Positions 37,777 to 45,328 of a stretch of 64,000 bases of DNA are shown piece by piece (the first letter of the stretch is position 1; each line of letters starts with the position of its first letter). Under the pieces are notes generated by a model. It did no database searches. It had not been told where the DNA came from and worked only from the letters and a program-made list of their open reading frames with translations. Position numbers and translations under genes: made by a program. Source of the stretch: Paenibacillus luteus (GTDB lineage Bacteria; Bacillota; Bacilli; Paenibacillales; Paenibacillaceae); NCBI RefSeq assembly GCF_006542765.1, contig NZ_SKCD01000006.1, positions 1 through 64,000 of the forward strand, given 5' to 3'.

Positions 37777-39456
37777 TTATCCGAGCGTTAAATATTCTGC
37801 AATCGGCCCAAGCACGATGACCGGTAAAAAAGTAAGAGCTCCAATTAAAAGAACCGTGCCGATTAGAAGCGTCGTAAACAAGGCATTGTCCGTGCGAAAC
37901 GTACCAAGCGACTCTGGAACATGCCGCTTGCTCATAAGCGAACCTGCAACAGCCAGCATAGCAATCATCGAAATATAGCGGCCAAACAGCATGACGAGCC
38001 CAGTGCTGATATTCCAGAATGGCGTATTGTCTCCTAAGCCTTCAAAGCCCGAGCCGTTATTTGCCGCTGAAGACGTGTACTCGTACAGGACCTGGCTTAT
38101 GCCATGGAAACCTGCGTTTGTAATCGCTCCTTGCCCCAAATCCGTCATAAAGGCGATGGCGGTCGGCACTAATATAATGAAGGGATGGATGAGGATCGCC
38201 ACTGTGATGAGCTTCATTTCACGCGGCTCAATTTTCCGCCCCAAAAACTCCGGCGTCCGTCCGACCATCAGCCCGCATATAAAGACGGCTAATATGGCAT
38301 ACATCAGCATATTGATGAGCCCGACTCCCTTGCCGCCAAAAACGACATTCAGCATCATTTCACCAAGCGGCACCAGCCCGCCAATCGGTGTCAACGTATC
38401 ATGCATATTATTGACCGTACCGGTTGTAGCCGCTGCCGTCACGGTTGTGAACAACGCCGACTGCGCTATGCCGAATCGAACCTCCTTGCCCTCCATGCTG
38501 CCTTGCGAGGCGTCTATGCCAAGCGCGCTCAGCGCAGGGTTTCCTGTTTTCTCCGACGTATAGGCAAAGCTCAGAAATACGATAAACAAGCACATCATCG
38601 CGGTGAAGATCACCCAGCCTTGCTTTTTATTTTTGGCAAACAGGCCAAAAGCATAGGGCAAAGAGGCAGGAAGCGCCCACATCGACAAGATTTGGATCAC
38701 GTTCGTTAAAGGATTCGGATTCTCAAAGGGGTGAGCCGAATTGACTCCAAAGAACCCGCCCCCGTTCGTTCCTAAATGCTTAATGGATTCCAGTGAAGCA
38801 ACAGGGCCAATCGCTATTTGCTGCATGGCTCCTTCCAGCGTCTTGACTGTCAGTGTAGGGTCCAGGGTTTGCGGCACTTGAAGCGCCACGAGAACGAGCG
38901 TGATGACAAAGGATGCCGGTAGAAAAATCCGGGTATGCGCTTTGACAAAGTCCTCGAAGAAGTTCCCAATCGTTTGTCCCTTGCTCGTAATTCCACGGAC
39001 AAACGCCATGGCAACCGAGAAGCCAGTCGCCGCGGACGTAAACATCATCATCATGATGACGGCCATTTGAGAGAAATACGACAAAGCGCTCTCTCCGCTG
39101 TAATGCTGGAGATTCGTATTCGTTATAAAGCTGATTGCGGTATTGAAGGTAAGCGTAGGCTCCATGCTCCCTGTGCCGTTCGGGTTCAGGGGCAGCACAT
39201 GCTGCAAGCGCAAAATCAAATAACTGAAAGCGGCGAGAATAAAGTTAGTTGCAACAAAGCTAAGCACATACTTTTTCCAGCCCATGCCCTCTCTTCGTTT
39301 AAGTCCAATAATTTTGAAAATAAGTCTCTCCGAGCTGCCGAACACCTTATCGAGTCTGTTCCCTTCATTGGAAAACACATGATAAACATAAGTGCCGAGC
39401 GGCTTCACCAGCAGCACAAGCAGGATGACAACGACAAGCATTTGCAAAATATCCAT
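37777..39456 (-). CDS. kdpA: Potassium-transporting ATPase subunit A
   Basis: 559-residue channel-like subunit with ten predicted membrane helices. The four selectivity-filter regions are recognisable around TNTNLQHYSGES, KHLGTNGGGFFG, TGTVNNMHDTL and SSAANNGSGFEGL. GGAGGAGG lies 10 nt before the ATG at 39456. High-affinity potassium uptake under potassium limitation. Confidence 0.97.
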   Translation of the reverse strand: MDILQMLVVVILLVLLVKPLGTYVYHVFSNEGNRLDKVFGSSERLIFKIIGLKRREGMGWKKYVLSFVATNFILAAFSYLILRLQHVLPLNPNGTGSMEPTLTFNTAISFITNTNLQHYSGESALSYFSQMAVIMMMMFTSAATGFSVAMAFVRGITSKGQTIGNFFEDFVKAHTRIFLPASFVITLVLVALQVPQTLDPTLTVKTLEGAMQQIAIGPVASLESIKHLGTNGGGFFGVNSAHPFENPNPLTNVIQILSMWALPASLPYAFGLFAKNKKQGWVIFTAMMCLFIVFLSFAYTSEKTGNPALSALGIDASQGSMEGKEVRFGIAQSALFTTVTAAATTGTVNNMHDTLTPIGGLVPLGEMMLNVVFGGKGVGLINMLMYAILAVFICGLMVGRTPEFLGRKIEPREMKLITVAILIHPFIILVPTAIAFMTDLGQGAITNAGFHGISQVLYEYTSSAANNGSGFEGLGDNTPFWNISTGLVMLFGRYISMIAMLAVAGSLMSKRHVPESLGTFRTDNALFTTLLIGTVLLIGALTFLPVIVLGPIAEYLTLG

Positions 39457-39475
39457 GGCTAACAAACCTCCTCCA

Positions 39476-39553
39476 CTAAAACTTTTCCGGATGAATTAAC
39501 GCATAAACCAGATAGATGAAAATAAACAAGGCGACGATCGATACAATGATCAT
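39476..39553 (-). CDS. kdpF: KdpF small membrane subunit
   Basis: 25 residues beginning MIIVSIVALFIFIYLVYALI and ending HPEKF, a single membrane helix with the L-x-x-x-Y-x-x-x-x-L-I-x-P-E-x-F pattern of KdpF, which stabilises the KdpABC complex. GGGAGGAG precedes the ATG, which overlaps the stop codon of the upstream small gene (ATGA). Confidence 0.92.
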   Translation of the reverse strand: MIIVSIVALFIFIYLVYALIHPEKF

Positions 39554-39660
39554 GGGCGTTCTCCTCCCGATGGATCAACCACGCTGCCGCACCAAGCTAA
39601 AAAACCGTAAAATAAACCAAAGCATGCAATGAAAATGAGCATCATATATACGTCCAACAA
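39550..39660 (-). CDS. 36-residue membrane peptide upstream of kdpF
   Basis: Starts MLDVYMMLIFIACFGLFYGF, continues LAWCGSVVD and ends GGERP. It has one hydrophobic helix, then a Trp-Cys pair and a polar tail. Start is TTG with GGAGGG 6 nt upstream. The stop overlaps the kdpF start as ATGA, so translation is coupled. Short membrane peptides of similar layout are known just before kdpF in other bacteria, from memory; the role is not known. Confidence 0.75.
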   Translation of the reverse strand: MLDVYMMLIFIACFGLFYGFLAWCGSVVDPSGGERP

Positions 39661-39676
39661 GGAAATCCCTCCTATG

Positions 39677-40075
39677 CTATTTGCTGCTTAACAAAAAACC
39701 AACCTCGCCGGTCTGTGAAAACACAATATGATTCGCTCCAAGCCCTTTATATATGGCTCGTGGGTTCCACTGCTGCGTAATCACATAAATAGACTTGGAG
39801 GTCCAAGACCGGCAGCATTGCACGAAGCGGCAGCTCAGCGCCAAGCTATTCTCAAATATGAACACCTCGCGAATGGGAACATCCGGCGGCTGCCAGCTGC
39901 CGCGGTTATTCGTATTGACGTAAAGCACATCTTGAATGCCCTGCTTTCGCAGCCGCTTCTCCTCCGCCTTGCTGTTCGTAAGCACAATAAATTTCAAGCG
40001 GCGGAACTGCAAGGTGCGAATAAAACTGTGTCCTGCCTCGCTAAGACCGGCAACGACTATATGATTTTCATCCAA
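39677..40075 (-). CDS. RCK/TrkA-N-like Rossmann protein, first gene of the kdp operon
   Basis: 132-residue soluble protein with a nucleotide-binding Rossmann start (HIVVAGLSEAGHSFIRTLQF, a GxSxxG variant) and a strand-helix pattern like the N-terminal half of RCK/TrkA proteins that gate potassium channels (FIVLTNSKAEEKRLRKQGIQ, REVFIFENSLALSCR). It has no RCK C-domain. The start is TTG with GGAGG 9 nt upstream. It is the first gene behind two c-di-AMP riboswitches. The RCK relation is inference from fold pattern and context. Confidence 0.7.
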   Translation of the reverse strand: MDENHIVVAGLSEAGHSFIRTLQFRRLKFIVLTNSKAEEKRLRKQGIQDVLYVNTNNRGSWQPPDVPIREVFIFENSLALSCRFVQCCRSWTSKSIYVITQQWNPRAIYKGLGANHIVFSQTGEVGFLLSSK

Positions 40076-40106
40076 CTTCTTTATCCTCCATTTGGTAAAA
40101 AAGGCA

Positions 40107-40153
40107 ACAAAAAAGAAGCCTTGGGATAAGAGGAACCAATCCCGCGGCTTCTT
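40107..40153 (-). terminator. Expression-platform terminator of proximal c-di-AMP riboswitch
   Basis: AAGAAGCC (40113-40120) pairs with GGCTTCTT (40146-40153), with inner GGGAT/ATCCC and an A run at 40108-40114 giving a U tract on the minus strand, between riboswitch and first gene. Confidence 0.85.
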
Positions 40154-40202
40154 ATGCCCACAGCTTAATAAGCTGCGGGAAGCGCATTGGTTGTTGCCTC
40201 TC

Positions 40203-40360
40203 TCGAGTAAGCTTACGAGGTTAGCTGTCGGATTCGGGCCTTGAGAGTTGCCCTACGCTTGGCTGCTGGCCAGCGATTCACCCCATGGAGCGATCCTTGC
40301 GACTAAGCATGGATCGTCCGGTTGGTTCCCCCGTTCCTTCTATTACAGGACTCAGCATCG
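40203..40360 (-). promoter_or_regulatory. ydaO-class c-di-AMP riboswitch, proximal copy
   Basis: On the minus strand the conserved blocks appear in order: GATGCTGAG, GGGGGAACC, GGGGTGAATC, GTAGGGCAACTCTCA, CCGAATCCGACAGCTAACC and CTCGTAAGC. This is the ydaO-yuaA class that binds two c-di-AMP molecules and turns expression off, commonly in front of potassium importers and cell-wall genes. Followed by its own terminator. Confidence 0.93.
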
Positions 40361-40393
40361 TACATTCTTGCGAAAACAGCTGCTTTGGGCAGC

Positions 40394-40426
40394 AAAAAAC
40401 CGCAGAGGTACATGACACTCTGCGGT
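40394..40426 (-). terminator. Expression-platform terminator of distal c-di-AMP riboswitch
   Basis: ACCGCAGAG (40399-40407) pairs with CTCTGCGGT (40418-40426), with six A (40394-40399) giving a U tract on the minus strand. It separates the two riboswitches. Confidence 0.85.
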
Positions 40427-40468
40427 CGAGGTTAATCGATCACAAACTTCATCATTCCTCTCCATATC

Positions 40469-40650
40469 CACGCTTACGAGGTTAGCTGTCGGATTCGGGC
40501 GGTGAGAGTCGCCCTACCTCAAACCGGTATCCATGGTACCGGCTGAAGATTCACCCCTACTATGCGACATCCGACTCTCACATCGGACAGGCGCCTAGCA
40601 TCATTAATGGTTCCCCCGTTTTCCGCTTTCGCAGAAACTCAGCGATCAGT
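40469..40650 (-). promoter_or_regulatory. ydaO-class c-di-AMP riboswitch, distal copy
   Basis: A second full set of conserved blocks on the minus strand: ATCGCTGAG, CGGGGGAACC, GGGGTGAATC, GTAGGGCGACTCTCA, CCGAATCCGACAGCTAACC, CTCGTAAGCG. The P1 ends CGCT/AGCG can pair. With the proximal copy it forms a two-gate leader for the kdp operon. Confidence 0.93.
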
Positions 40651-40682
40651 CAATCGAACTTCATTCGTCGTTCCTGTATCGA

Positions 40683-40712
40683 ATCTTACTCCTCGCGCTC
40701 CCCCTCTGTAAA
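40683..40712 (-). promoter_or_regulatory. Candidate kdp operon promoter
   Basis: On the minus strand TTTACA (40707-40712), 18 bp, TAAGAT (40683-40688). The predicted start point would fall about 25 nt before the distal riboswitch. Confidence 0.5.
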
Positions 40713-41000
40713 GGCAGCCTACTGGTTAAATAAGTTAATTTGAGCCTCGCAGCTCGTTATGTAACGCTTACATTCACGATTACCTCGATGAACCTCGTTA
40801 TTTCTTCCTTTTTCTCTTGTTTACGAAAATAATCCGTTCGCCTATTCAGCTGTTTTCCAACAGAATACGTCTCATTTTTCCAAGGCCGAGATTTTTGAAG
40901 CATAAACGAGCATTTTTCAGAATAAGCACGTTTTCTTCGTCAAAACGCTGCAAATGATTTAGAAATGACGCAACAAAACCTTATCTGGGATAACGGCTGT

Positions 41001-41029
41001 TTTACAGCGATTCGTTTCCAGTTTACTAT
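41001..41029 (+). promoter_or_regulatory. Promoter of the first paralogue gene
   Basis: TTTACA (41001-41006), 17 bp, TACTAT (41024-41029). The leader to 41096 is about 60 nt and holds no riboswitch. Confidence 0.6.
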
Positions 41030-41095
41030 AGACGGCAAGCCTTATTGGTTGCCTTTCATCTTCGGATTCTATTACGTTAAGGAGAGATTTCCTAC

Positions 41096-41530
41096 ATGTC
41101 CTTTCAAATCAAAGACCCCTTACCCAGCCCCAAATGGTTAACGCCAGCAGTCCTCACTCTCAAGCGAATACAAATGTACGTGCTGGAAGAATCGTTTAAT
41201 GACCGGCCTGCCGGCTATCATATTTATCTTCGCCTGTCCGCTGAAGAAGGCTATGGCTGGAGCGAGCACATCCTAAACAAAGCCGAGAAACCCCGAGATT
41301 GGACAACTTGGTGCAGCATGCTACTAAAATTTATTGATTTCTCCGCTACACATGAGCTGCCTGTATTCATTACCCCAGCATTATGCGGACAGGATGATCG
41401 GCTTTGCCAGCTGTTTAGGGCTGCCGCCCACCGCGTGGGCAACGAGGATTTAGATTGCCCTAACCGTGATTTTGAAGAAAAGGAAGCCCTATTTTTCACA
41501 CAAGCCATCTCCTATATCTCGTTGTTTTGA
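41096..41530 (+). CDS. Unknown protein, paralogue A beside the kdp locus
   Basis: 144 soluble residues. It aligns with the next gene along its length: LKRIQMYVLEESFNDRPAG with VTRIELFVIPALAVDASG, LRLSAEEGYGWSE with LRLTSNLGIGWSE, a W-x-x-W/L-x-F-I stretch, Q-D-x-R-x-x-x-L-F, and ISYISLF with VSYVSLD. The N-terminal half recalls the capping domain of enolase-superfamily enzymes (RIE..., G-x-GW-x-E), but no barrel follows, so this is only a hint. GGAGAG precedes the ATG. It has its own promoter, no riboswitch, and lies divergent to kdp. Confidence 0.8.
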   Translation: MSFQIKDPLPSPKWLTPAVLTLKRIQMYVLEESFNDRPAGYHIYLRLSAEEGYGWSEHILNKAEKPRDWTTWCSMLLKFIDFSATHELPVFITPALCGQDDRLCQLFRAAAHRVGNEDLDCPNRDFEEKEALFFTQAISYISLF

Positions 41531-41540
41531 ATGCATAAGA

Positions 41541-41569
41541 TTTACAGAAATGCAATTGAGGGGTATAAT
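41541..41569 (+). promoter_or_regulatory. Strong sigma-A promoter of paralogue B
   Basis: TTTACA (41541-41546), 17 bp, perfect TATAAT (41564-41569), immediately upstream of the third riboswitch and 10 bp after the paralogue A stop. Confidence 0.85.
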
Positions 41570-41576
41570 TAAGAGT

Positions 41577-41733
41577 ACACTATTCACGCTTAATTTTTCG
41601 AAAGAAAAAGCGGGGGAACCATCGCGAGCGATTTTCATCGTTTCGCAAGGGGTGAATCCAGGGATTTGTAACCCTGGTAGGGCATTCTCTCTAGCCCGAA
41701 TCCGACAGCTAACCTCGTCAGCGAACAAAGGAG
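41577..41733 (+). promoter_or_regulatory. Third c-di-AMP riboswitch (ydaO class), plus strand
   Basis: Conserved blocks in order: CGCTTAA (41587), GCGGGGGAACC, AGGGGTGAATCC, GTAGGGCATTCTCTC, CCGAATCCGACAGCTAACC and CTCGTCAGCG ending 41723. The end of P1 is only about 4 nt before the ribosome binding site (AAAGGAGAG, 41727-41733) and 20 nt before the start codon. There is no room for an intrinsic terminator, so control of translation is likely. Confidence 0.92.
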
Positions 41734-41743
41734 AGATTTATTT

Positions 41744-42169
41744 ATGTTGACAAATTGTGCAAGCCAAATGCAATATTTTGCAGAACAGACCCCTTCATTA
41801 TCCGTCACTCGTATTGAGCTGTTTGTCATCCCTGCTCTCGCCGTCGATGCTTCTGGTCATCGCGTATGTCTCCGTTTAACAAGCAATCTGGGAATTGGCT
41901 GGAGTGAACTATTTGCCAGCGATACCGAGGATACGATTGACTTGGACAGATGGGGCGATCTCCTTCAAAGCTTTATCGGCAGCATCCCACTTCCACCTCT
42001 TGACCATTTTCAATACGACAAAACGGATCAGGACGGCCGCATACTTGATTTATTCGCAACTGCCGCCTTGCAGGTCCTGGCACATTCCGCTGATTCGTCT
42101 TCGCACAAAACCAACCTTGAAGAGTCTGTTTTACGTCAACGTTCTGTCTCTTATGTCTCTTTGGATTAA
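41744..42169 (+). CDS. Unknown protein, paralogue B under a c-di-AMP riboswitch
   Basis: 141 soluble residues, paralogue of the gene upstream (shared RIE, LRL-GxGWSE, DRW...FI, QDGR...LF and VSYVSL positions; weak overall identity). No catalytic motif, signal peptide or membrane segment is seen. Position next to kdp and control by c-di-AMP suggest a role in potassium, turgor or envelope physiology, inferred from context only. AAAGGAGAG is placed for the ATG at 41744. Confidence 0.85.
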   Translation: MLTNCASQMQYFAEQTPSLSVTRIELFVIPALAVDASGHRVCLRLTSNLGIGWSELFASDTEDTIDLDRWGDLLQSFIGSIPLPPLDHFQYDKTDQDGRILDLFATAALQVLAHSADSSSHKTNLEESVLRQRSVSYVSLD

Positions 42170-42183
42170 TCGCATGACAACAA

Positions 42184-42230
42184 AAAATAGACAGTCCAGA
42201 ACACATAAGCGCTCTGGGCTGTCTTATTTT
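42184..42230. terminator. Bidirectional terminator
   Basis: AAAATAGACAGTCCAGA (42184-42200) pairs with the segment TCTGGGCTGTCTTATTTT (42213-42230) with one small bulge, between paralogue B and kduD. Confidence 0.8.
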
Positions 42231-42296
42231 GTTCATTCCTTATGGTTCAGGCTTGAAAATATGACGTCACGCTCGTTATATGAACACATGACTAGT

Positions 42297-43052
42297 TTAT
42301 CTGACCAGCCAGCCGCCATCGACGGCCAGAATATGGCCATTCATATAATCCGAAGCTGCGGAAGCCAAGAATACCGCTGGACCGATTAAATCCTCGGATG
42401 TACCCCAGCGTCCTGCCGGAATGCGGCCCAAAATCTGAGCACTGCGGACAGGATCCTCGCGAAGGGCTTCGGTGTTGTCCGTACTCATGTAACCCGGTGC
42501 AATCGCATTTACCTGCAAGCCTTTGGCTGCCCATTCGCTCGCAAGCGCTTTAGTAAGCCCCGCTACCGCATGCTTGCTGGATGTATAGCCCGGCACATTA
42601 ATTCCGCCTTGGAAAGACAGCATCGAAGCGATGTTAATGATTTTCCCTGAGCCTTGCTCAATCATATGCTTGCCTGCAAGCTGGGACAGAGCAAATACGG
42701 AATTCAGGTTCACGTCAAGCACCGCCTGCCAATCCTCGTAGCTGTGGTCTGCGGCAGGAGTACGGCGAATAATGCCCGCGTTATTGACCAGTATATCGAT
42801 ACGTCCCAGCTCATCAACGGTACGTTCAACGATCCCAGCGAGCTTCGTACGATCGGATATGTCGGCTTGTATCGTCACCGCTTTGCGTCCAAGCTCTCTT
42901 ACCGCGTTCGCCGCTTTGTCGGCAGGCGTACTATTAGTTACGAGCACTACGTCAGCGCCCGCTTGTGCGAAGCCAAGTGCAATCGCTTCTCCTAGGCCGC
43001 GTCCTGCGCCCGTAACGATAGCTGTTTTTCCAGTCAAATCAAACAAACCCAT
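42297..43052 (-). CDS. kduD: 2-dehydro-3-deoxy-D-gluconate 5-dehydrogenase (SDR)
   Basis: 251-residue SDR. GAGRGLGEA is the cofactor motif, NNAGI follows, the active-site motif is YTSSKHAVAG with Ser in INIASMLSF, and the C-terminus DYMNGHILAVDGGWLVR is typical. KduD reduces 2,5-diketo-3-deoxygluconate to KDG in pectin/uronate breakdown. Identity is supported by kduI in the same operon. It starts 4 bp after the deoR-type gene. Confidence 0.93.
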   Translation of the reverse strand: MGLFDLTGKTAIVTGAGRGLGEAIALGFAQAGADVVLVTNSTPADKAANAVRELGRKAVTIQADISDRTKLAGIVERTVDELGRIDILVNNAGIIRRTPAADHSYEDWQAVLDVNLNSVFALSQLAGKHMIEQGSGKIINIASMLSFQGGINVPGYTSSKHAVAGLTKALASEWAAKGLQVNAIAPGYMSTDNTEALREDPVRSAQILGRIPAGRWGTSEDLIGPAVFLASAASDYMNGHILAVDGGWLVR

Positions 43053-43056
43053 CGGT

Positions 43057-43851
43057 TCAAGTCCTCCCTCTTGTACGCTTCCCGCTCTCGGGAAGCACAG
43101 CCTTCATCATCCGTATCGAAAGCGCTTCGTATTTCGCTGCTACCTCTGGCATAATTCCATCATCGGTAATGATGTAATCAATCTCGCTCAGCTCCGCAAA
43201 TGTAATTAATGCGCCTTTATCGAATTTACTATGGTCAGCCAAGCAATAAACGGTCTTGGCATTGTCCATATAGAGCTTCTTCAGCTTGGCGAGCTCCTCC
43301 GTAAAGATGGTCAACCCATATTCCAAGTGAATGCCCGTCGTCGATAAAAACAGCTTATGAACATTCAGCCGTTTAATCCATTCCTGCGACTCGGCGCCAA
43401 TCAGCAAGTTATTATGGCGGTAGCCGCCTGGGATGACGAGCCTTACCTGATCCTTCGCCGTAAGCTCCCGAATAATAAGCAGATCATTGGTTAGCACGGT
43501 CACGGGCATGTTAGGGAGCTTCTTCGCCATTTCAAGCGTCGTGCTGCCTGCATCCAGCGCAATAATATCATTAGGCTCAATGCAGGAGAGCGCGAGCGCG
43601 GCAATGGCCGACTTCTCCTGTTGATGCTTGCTGTTTGGGAACTGCAGCGGGTAGAGGCTGTCCTCGCCCGCTTGTTCTGGAACAGCTCCTCCGTGCGTCC
43701 GTTTCAGAAGACCTTTCTCCTCAAGCTTCTCTAAATCCTCACGAACCGTTTTTTCCGTAACGCCAAACTGCTCGCTCAGCTCGGATACTTTCACCGCGCC
43801 GAGCTGCTCTAATTTCTCAATAATTTTGCGATGCCGTTCAGCAGCAAGCAT
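43057..43851 (-). CDS. DeoR-family transcriptional regulator
   Basis: 264 residues. N-terminal helix-turn-helix (AERHRKIIEKL, VSELSEQFGVTEKTVREDLE, GLLKRTHGGAV) and a C-terminal sugar-phosphate isomerase-like sensor domain (IALDAGSTTLEMAK, VYCLADHSKF, IDYIITDDG). Lies between kduI and kduD and presumably senses a uronate-pathway intermediate. AGGAGG lies 6 nt before the ATG. Confidence 0.93.
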   Translation of the reverse strand: MLAAERHRKIIEKLEQLGAVKVSELSEQFGVTEKTVREDLEKLEEKGLLKRTHGGAVPEQAGEDSLYPLQFPNSKHQQEKSAIAALALSCIEPNDIIALDAGSTTLEMAKKLPNMPVTVLTNDLLIIRELTAKDQVRLVIPGGYRHNNLLIGAESQEWIKRLNVHKLFLSTTGIHLEYGLTIFTEELAKLKKLYMDNAKTVYCLADHSKFDKGALITFAELSEIDYIITDDGIMPEVAAKYEALSIRMMKAVLPESGKRTRGRT

Positions 43852-43876
43852 GGTGCACCTCCTGTAGCGAATACTC

Positions 43877-44707
43877 CTATTTTAGCTCGCTTGCAGGTAC
43901 TGCGTCCATGTCTGTGAATGTATAGTTCTCGCCTGCCATCGACCAGCAGAACGTATAGTTGCTTGTACCAACGCCGGAGTGAATCGACCACGGAGGCGAA
44001 ATGATCGCTTGCTCATTTGCCACAACAAGATGTCTCGTCTGCGAAGGCTCGCCCATCATATGGAATACCCGCGCATCATCATTCATATCAAAGTAAAGGT
44101 ACGCCTCCATCCGGCGGTCATGCACATGCGAAGGCATCGTATTCCAAACACTGCCCGTTTGAAGGCTAGTAACACCCAGCATCAGCTGGCAGCTTTGAAT
44201 GCCATCTGCATGAATATATTTGTAGAGAACGCGTTCATTGGACGTTTCTTGCGAGCCCAGATGCGTCGGATTCGCTTCTTCCATGGTCATCTTACGGGTA
44301 GCGATTTCGGCATGCGCAAGAGCGGAACAAAAATACAATTTAGCTGGGTTTGCTTTGTCGGTACTCGACAACAGCACTTGGCGTTTGCCTTTGCCAACGT
44401 AAAGCACTTCAAGCTTATTCAGCTCATACACTTCTCCGTCAACGGAAATGGAAGCTGGTCCGCCGATATTCAAGAAACCGATCTCACGGCGCTCCAGAAA
44501 ATATTCCGTTTTTAGCGTTGCCGCATCCTCCAGCTCAAGCGTTTCGTTTACGGGCAAAGCACCGCCAACGATCATGCGGTCGTAATGCGTATATGTCATT
44601 TTGAATTGATCCTGTACGAACAGGCTCTCAATCAAAAACTCACTGCGTAGACGTTCCGTATCGTATTGCTTCACATCAGTTGGGTTTGTAGTGTGGCGTA
44701 CTTCCAT
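43877..44707 (-). CDS. kduI: 5-dehydro-4-deoxy-D-glucuronate isomerase
   Basis: 276-residue cupin enzyme that isomerises the product of unsaturated galacturonate. Family marks: EVRHTTNPTDVKQYDTERLR at the N-terminus, GGALPVNETLEL, the metal-binding region WNTMPSHVHDRRMEAYLYFD and ISPPWSIHSGVGTSNYTFCW. Normal length. First gene of the kduI-deoR-kduD operon, AGGAGG upstream. Confidence 0.96.
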   Translation of the reverse strand: MEVRHTTNPTDVKQYDTERLRSEFLIESLFVQDQFKMTYTHYDRMIVGGALPVNETLELEDAATLKTEYFLERREIGFLNIGGPASISVDGEVYELNKLEVLYVGKGKRQVLLSSTDKANPAKLYFCSALAHAEIATRKMTMEEANPTHLGSQETSNERVLYKYIHADGIQSCQLMLGVTSLQTGSVWNTMPSHVHDRRMEAYLYFDMNDDARVFHMMGEPSQTRHLVVANEQAIISPPWSIHSGVGTSNYTFCWSMAGENYTFTDMDAVPASELK

Positions 44708-44774
44708 GGTTTAAAAGCCTCCTAATAGTTTTATTGCCTATACCTGACTCGCAAGCATAAGCCATCGTTTGATA

Positions 44775-44810
44775 ATGTTCGTTTTTATAATAACACACAT
44801 TTACGAACAT
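44775..44810 (-). promoter_or_regulatory. Candidate DeoR operator upstream of kduI
   Basis: ATGTTCG (44775-44781) and CGAACAT (44804-44810) form an inverted repeat with a 22-bp AT-rich spacer. The spacer contains a -10-like TATTAT on the minus strand, 65 bp before kduI. A plausible site for the operon's DeoR-type regulator. Confidence 0.5.
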
Positions 44811-44887
44811 AAACAGTACCTTTTATGAAACCTTCTATTTTTGAAATCAGCAACGAGAATTCGCTGCCTTCTATAGCTTTAAACGCC

Positions 44888-44914
44888 AAAAAGAGGAGAT
44901 TTAATCTCCTCTTT
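44888..44914 (-). terminator. Terminator after the 89-residue gene
   Basis: AAAGAGGAGATT (44890-44901) pairs with AATCTCCTCTTT (44903-44914), with extra A giving T on the minus strand. Confidence 0.7.
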
Positions 44915-44934
44915 CTTGCGAAACTATATTTCAT

Positions 44935-45204
44935 TTACCAAGTGATCCAGCCGCCTGTATGTTGATAATCATGCAGCAAATCATATTGCTCAAGGCGCAT
45001 CAGCTGCTTCATGCGCGTTCGATACAAACGATTTCCGTCCCTTTTTACTTCGGTGCATTCTTTGCCGTAATGTACGCCTTTGATCCCTTTGCGGTATTCC
45101 CTTGTTTTGCTTCTTCTTGGGTCCTTATGCTGCTTGGCTTTAATCTGAAGCTTAGAAACTATTTGCTCATTTTCCCACAAAGCAATCTCTTCTACTGCAA
45201 ACAT
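44935..45204 (-). CDS. Hypothetical basic protein, 89 residues
   Basis: Soluble, Lys/Arg-rich (KLQIKAKQHKDPRRSKTREY), ending in an aromatic HTGGWITW. Not recognised. The basic character suggests nucleic-acid contact, but this is a guess. The ATG at 45204 has CGGGG 6 nt upstream; another ATG lies two codons earlier. Confidence 0.6.
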   Translation of the reverse strand: MFAVEEIALWENEQIVSKLQIKAKQHKDPRRSKTREYRKGIKGVHYGKECTEVKRDGNRLYRTRMKQLMRLEQYDLLHDYQHTGGWITW

Positions 45205-45328
45205 CTTCATCCCCGTTGTATCGGGTTAGATTATGGCGCTTGGCCATGAATACCAATACAACTAATAGAAGAAGACCTTAGGATTGAACATCTCCATCAC
45301 CTCGAAGTATGTCAGTATGTGCTCGATA

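Noticed and set aside
40285..40485. Short plus-strand frame across the riboswitches
   Set aside because: It lies antisense to two conserved RNA aptamers and has no start signal.
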